Shown here: positions 62,519 through 64,000 of the stretch, in pieces
How positions within the stretch are numbered: the stretch's first letter is position 1
Layout: every line of letters starts with the position of its first letter
Source: Planococcus shixiaomingii
GTDB lineage: Bacteria > Bacillota > Bacilli > Bacillales_A > Planococcaceae
Reading direction: 5' to 3'
Assembly: GCF_030413615.1 (NCBI RefSeq)
Contig: NZ_CP129236.1
Coordinates: 1,286,001 to 1,350,000, forward strand
DNA length: 64,000 nt
The notes under the pieces: generated by a model
Database searches by the model: none
What the model was told of the DNA's origin: nothing
What the model saw: the letters and a program-made list of their open reading frames with translations, nothing else
Made by a program: the position numbers and the translations under genes

Positions 62519-63682
62519 ATGAATGCATTTTCTTTTTACAATCCAGTAAAGTTGATTTTCGGCAAAGAACAATTGCAAGCGGTGAAAAAAGAACTTCCGC
62601 AATACGGTAAAAAAGTATTAATCGTATACGGTGGGGGCAGTATTAAGAAGAATGGCCTTTATGACGAAGTCATCACGACTCTTAAAGAGGCGGGACTTGA
62701 AATTTTTGAACTTGCCGGAGTAGAACCGAATCCACGTATTTCAACAGCAAGAAAAGGCATCGAAATTTGCAAAAAAGAAGGCATCGATATGCTTTTGGCA
62801 GTTGGCGGCGGTTCTGTCATCGATTGTACGAAACTGATTGCAGTCGGCGCTAAATACGACGGTGACGCATGGGACTTCGTATCCCGCAAAGCTCAGCCAA
62901 AAGATGGTTTGCCATTTGGCACTGTCTTGACTCTAGCTGCAACCGGCTCGGAAATGAATGCAGGATCTGTTATTACTAATGAAGAAACGCAAGAAAAGTA
63001 TGGCTGGGGAAGCCCGTTTTCATTCCCGAAATTCTCTATTTTGGATCCAACGTATACATTGACGGTGCCAAAAGATCACACCATATACGGAGTTGTGGAC
63101 ATGATGTCCCATATTTTCGAGCAGTATTTCCATAATGCAACAAACACACCGGTCCAAGACCGTATGTGTGAAGGGGTATTAAAAGCCGTTATCGAAACGG
63201 CGCCTAAGTTAATGGAAGATCTTCAAAGCTATGAACACCGCGAAACTATCTTATTTGCCGGAACAATGGGGTTGAATAACTTCCTTCAAATGGGCTATAA
63301 CGGTGACTGGGCTACCCATAACATCGAACACGCAGTTTCAGCAGTTTACGATATTCCGCATGCTGGGGGCTTGGCTGTTCTCTTCCCGCAATGGATGCGC
63401 CATAATGTAAAAGTAAATCCAGCACGTTTCGCTCAAATGGCTGTACGTGTCTTTGACGTTGACTCGGCAGGGAAGTCGGAAGAAGAAGTGGCATACGAAG
63501 GAATCGACCGTCTTTCTGCTTTCTGGACTTCTTTAGGAGCACCGACAAGCTTAGAGTATTACGATATTGATGATGCAAAAATTGATTTGATGGTCGAGAA
63601 AGCCATGGTCTATGGCGAGTTCGGCAATTTCAACAAATTAAAAGACGAAGATGTAAAAGCGATTTTACAAGCATCTCTATAA
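62519..63682 (+). CDS. iron-containing alcohol dehydrogenase (YugJ/YugK-like)
   Basis: A 387-residue type III Fe-dependent alcohol dehydrogenase, like the NADH-dependent butanol dehydrogenases. The NAD part has [19 protein letters not shown] and [19 protein letters not shown]; the metal site uses His residues in [14 protein letters not shown] and [20 protein letters not shown]. It reduces aldehydes or oxidises alcohols; the physiological substrate is unknown. The start follows TAGGAGG. It is a single gene bounded by terminators; the B. subtilis relatives yugJ/yugK lie close to yugI. Confidence 0.95.
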   Translation: MNAFSFYNPVKLIFGKEQLQAVKKELPQYGKKVLIVYGGGSIKKNGLYDEVITTLKEAGLEIFELAGVEPNPRISTARKGIEICKKEGIDMLLAVGGGSVIDCTKLIAVGAKYDGDAWDFVSRKAQPKDGLPFGTVLTLAATGSEMNAGSVITNEETQEKYGWGSPFSFPKFSILDPTYTLTVPKDHTIYGVVDMMSHIFEQYFHNATNTPVQDRMCEGVLKAVIETAPKLMEDLQSYEHRETILFAGTMGLNNFLQMGYNGDWATHNIEHAVSAVYDIPHAGGLAVLFPQWMRHNVKVNPARFAQMAVRVFDVDSAGKSEEEVAYEGIDRLSAFWTSLGAPTSLEYYDIDDAKIDLMVEKAMVYGEFGNFNKLKDEDVKAILQASL

Positions 63683-63720
63683 AAAAACGGATTGAGCAGA
63701 TGCGCTCAATCCGTTTTTTT
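63681..63720. terminator. bidirectional terminator
   Basis: Stem AAAAAAACGGATTGAGC / GCTCAATCCGTTTTTTT between the alcohol dehydrogenase gene and the convergent CDF gene. Confidence 0.94.
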
Positions 63721-64000
63721 TTAATTTGTTTCTAATGGCGGTAGAGATTCTGGCCGTGTGCTTAAATGTTTCCAGTGTGTCTCCCCATCATCAGCATCGA
63801 ATGACACCAGTACATCATTGACGCTCGGCTGGCTCAATATCAATTCCGCTAACCGGTCTTGAAGATCGTCCGCTTCTCTTACACTTAATACTTGGTCAAT
63901 TTCAACTTTTGCTTCAACATGCAAGAATTCGCCTTCTTTAATTACTTCAAGTGTTTTGATATCTTTCACGTCAGGATGATCTGTCAATAAGTGAGCGATA
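63721..64000 (-). CDS. cation diffusion facilitator, C-terminal domain (partial)
   Basis: The frame is open to the right edge of the window, so only the last 93 or so codons are visible. The visible part is the ferredoxin-like cytoplasmic dimerisation domain of CDF metal exporters: LTDHPDVKDIKTLEVIKEGE, FLHVEAKVEIDQVLSVREAD, LILSQPSVNDVLVSFDADDG. The membrane part lies outside, so the metal (Zn, Fe, Mn or Co) cannot be inferred. A TTG in frame at 63987 is not the true start because coding continues upstream. Confidence 0.8.
   Translation of the reverse strand, partial: IAHLLTDHPDVKDIKTLEVIKEGEFLHVEAKVEIDQVLSVREADDLQDRLAELILSQPSVNDVLVSFDADDGETHWKHLSTRPESLPPLETN

Overview
The window looks like chromosome of a low- to mid-GC Bacillota in the Planococcaceae/Caryophanaceae (Planococcus-like). 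I infer this from protein content, Shine-Dalgarno sites of the AGGAGG type, intrinsic terminators after nearly every unit, and gene blocks matching the Bacillus subtilis yus-sufCDSUB, yun, yut, yui, mrp and yug neighbourhoods. No rRNA, tRNA, CRISPR array, prophage or insertion sequence was seen. Almost everything is core metabolism and transport, with a few accessory islands and a family of large palindromic intergenic repeats.

Layout. 1-3578: fatty-acid beta-oxidation (3' end of fadN, fadA, fadE). 3883-5428: yusI, gcvH and the small redox/toprim genes yusF and yusE. 5461-8200: SAM riboswitch followed by the methionine ABC importer metN-metI-metQ. 8348-10487: a DAACS-type symporter, a small lipoprotein and a small unknown protein. 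10748-15928: the Fe-S assembly operon sufC-D-S-U-B. 16445-20160: a divergent quinone/thiol-stress island (HxlR-type repressor facing catD, catE, a flavin monooxygenase and an NmrA-like reductase) with a well-resolved promoter and operator, plus two gene remnants. 20249-20798: a large bounded repeat element. 21329-25173: an AlkD-like glycosylase and yunF-yunE-yunD. 25250-28963: lysine riboswitch with an NhaC-family (LysW-type) transporter, then a two-component NSS importer (MetP plus a 41-residue MetS). 29146-35964: yutD, yutE, yutF, yuzB, yutJ, an ACS-family MFS permease, yuzD, yutI and yutM. 36037-43783: secreted 5'-nucleotidase, GNAT, ndh, Nudix, yuiA, yuiB, yuiD and pepA. 44152-49906: the seven-gene Mrp Na+/H+ antiporter on the minus strand. 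50102-56759: MFS exporter, yugE, XRE regulator, a second NSS transporter, a membrane protein with a sigma-factor-like head, and yugI. 56839-62410: arginine/ornithine/proline catabolism (RocR-like regulator, rocA, rocD, glutamate dehydrogenase). 62519-64000: Fe-dependent alcohol dehydrogenase and the end of a CDF metal transporter.

Functional themes. Amino-acid uptake is controlled by two riboswitches (SAM for met, lysine for lysW) and supplemented by two NSS transporters and a DAACS symporter. Imported arginine/ornithine carbon would flow through RocD, RocA and glutamate dehydrogenase to 2-oxoglutarate. Two NDH-2-like flavoproteins and the Mrp complex serve respiration and Na+/pH homeostasis.

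The points most worth a second look are: (1) the 872-residue protein at 53680-56298, which joins a sigma-70-like N-terminus through one membrane span to a large external domain; (2) the RocR-like activator at 56839-58149, which has lost the GAFTGA sigma-54 contact loop and has a degenerate Walker B, next to a promoter with two TGCAAA palindromes and no visible -24/-12 element; (3) a composite two-module palindromic repeat family, including an element bounded by 45-base inverted repeats; (4) small or broken reading frames at 16172-16315, 19285-19521 and 21090-21131.
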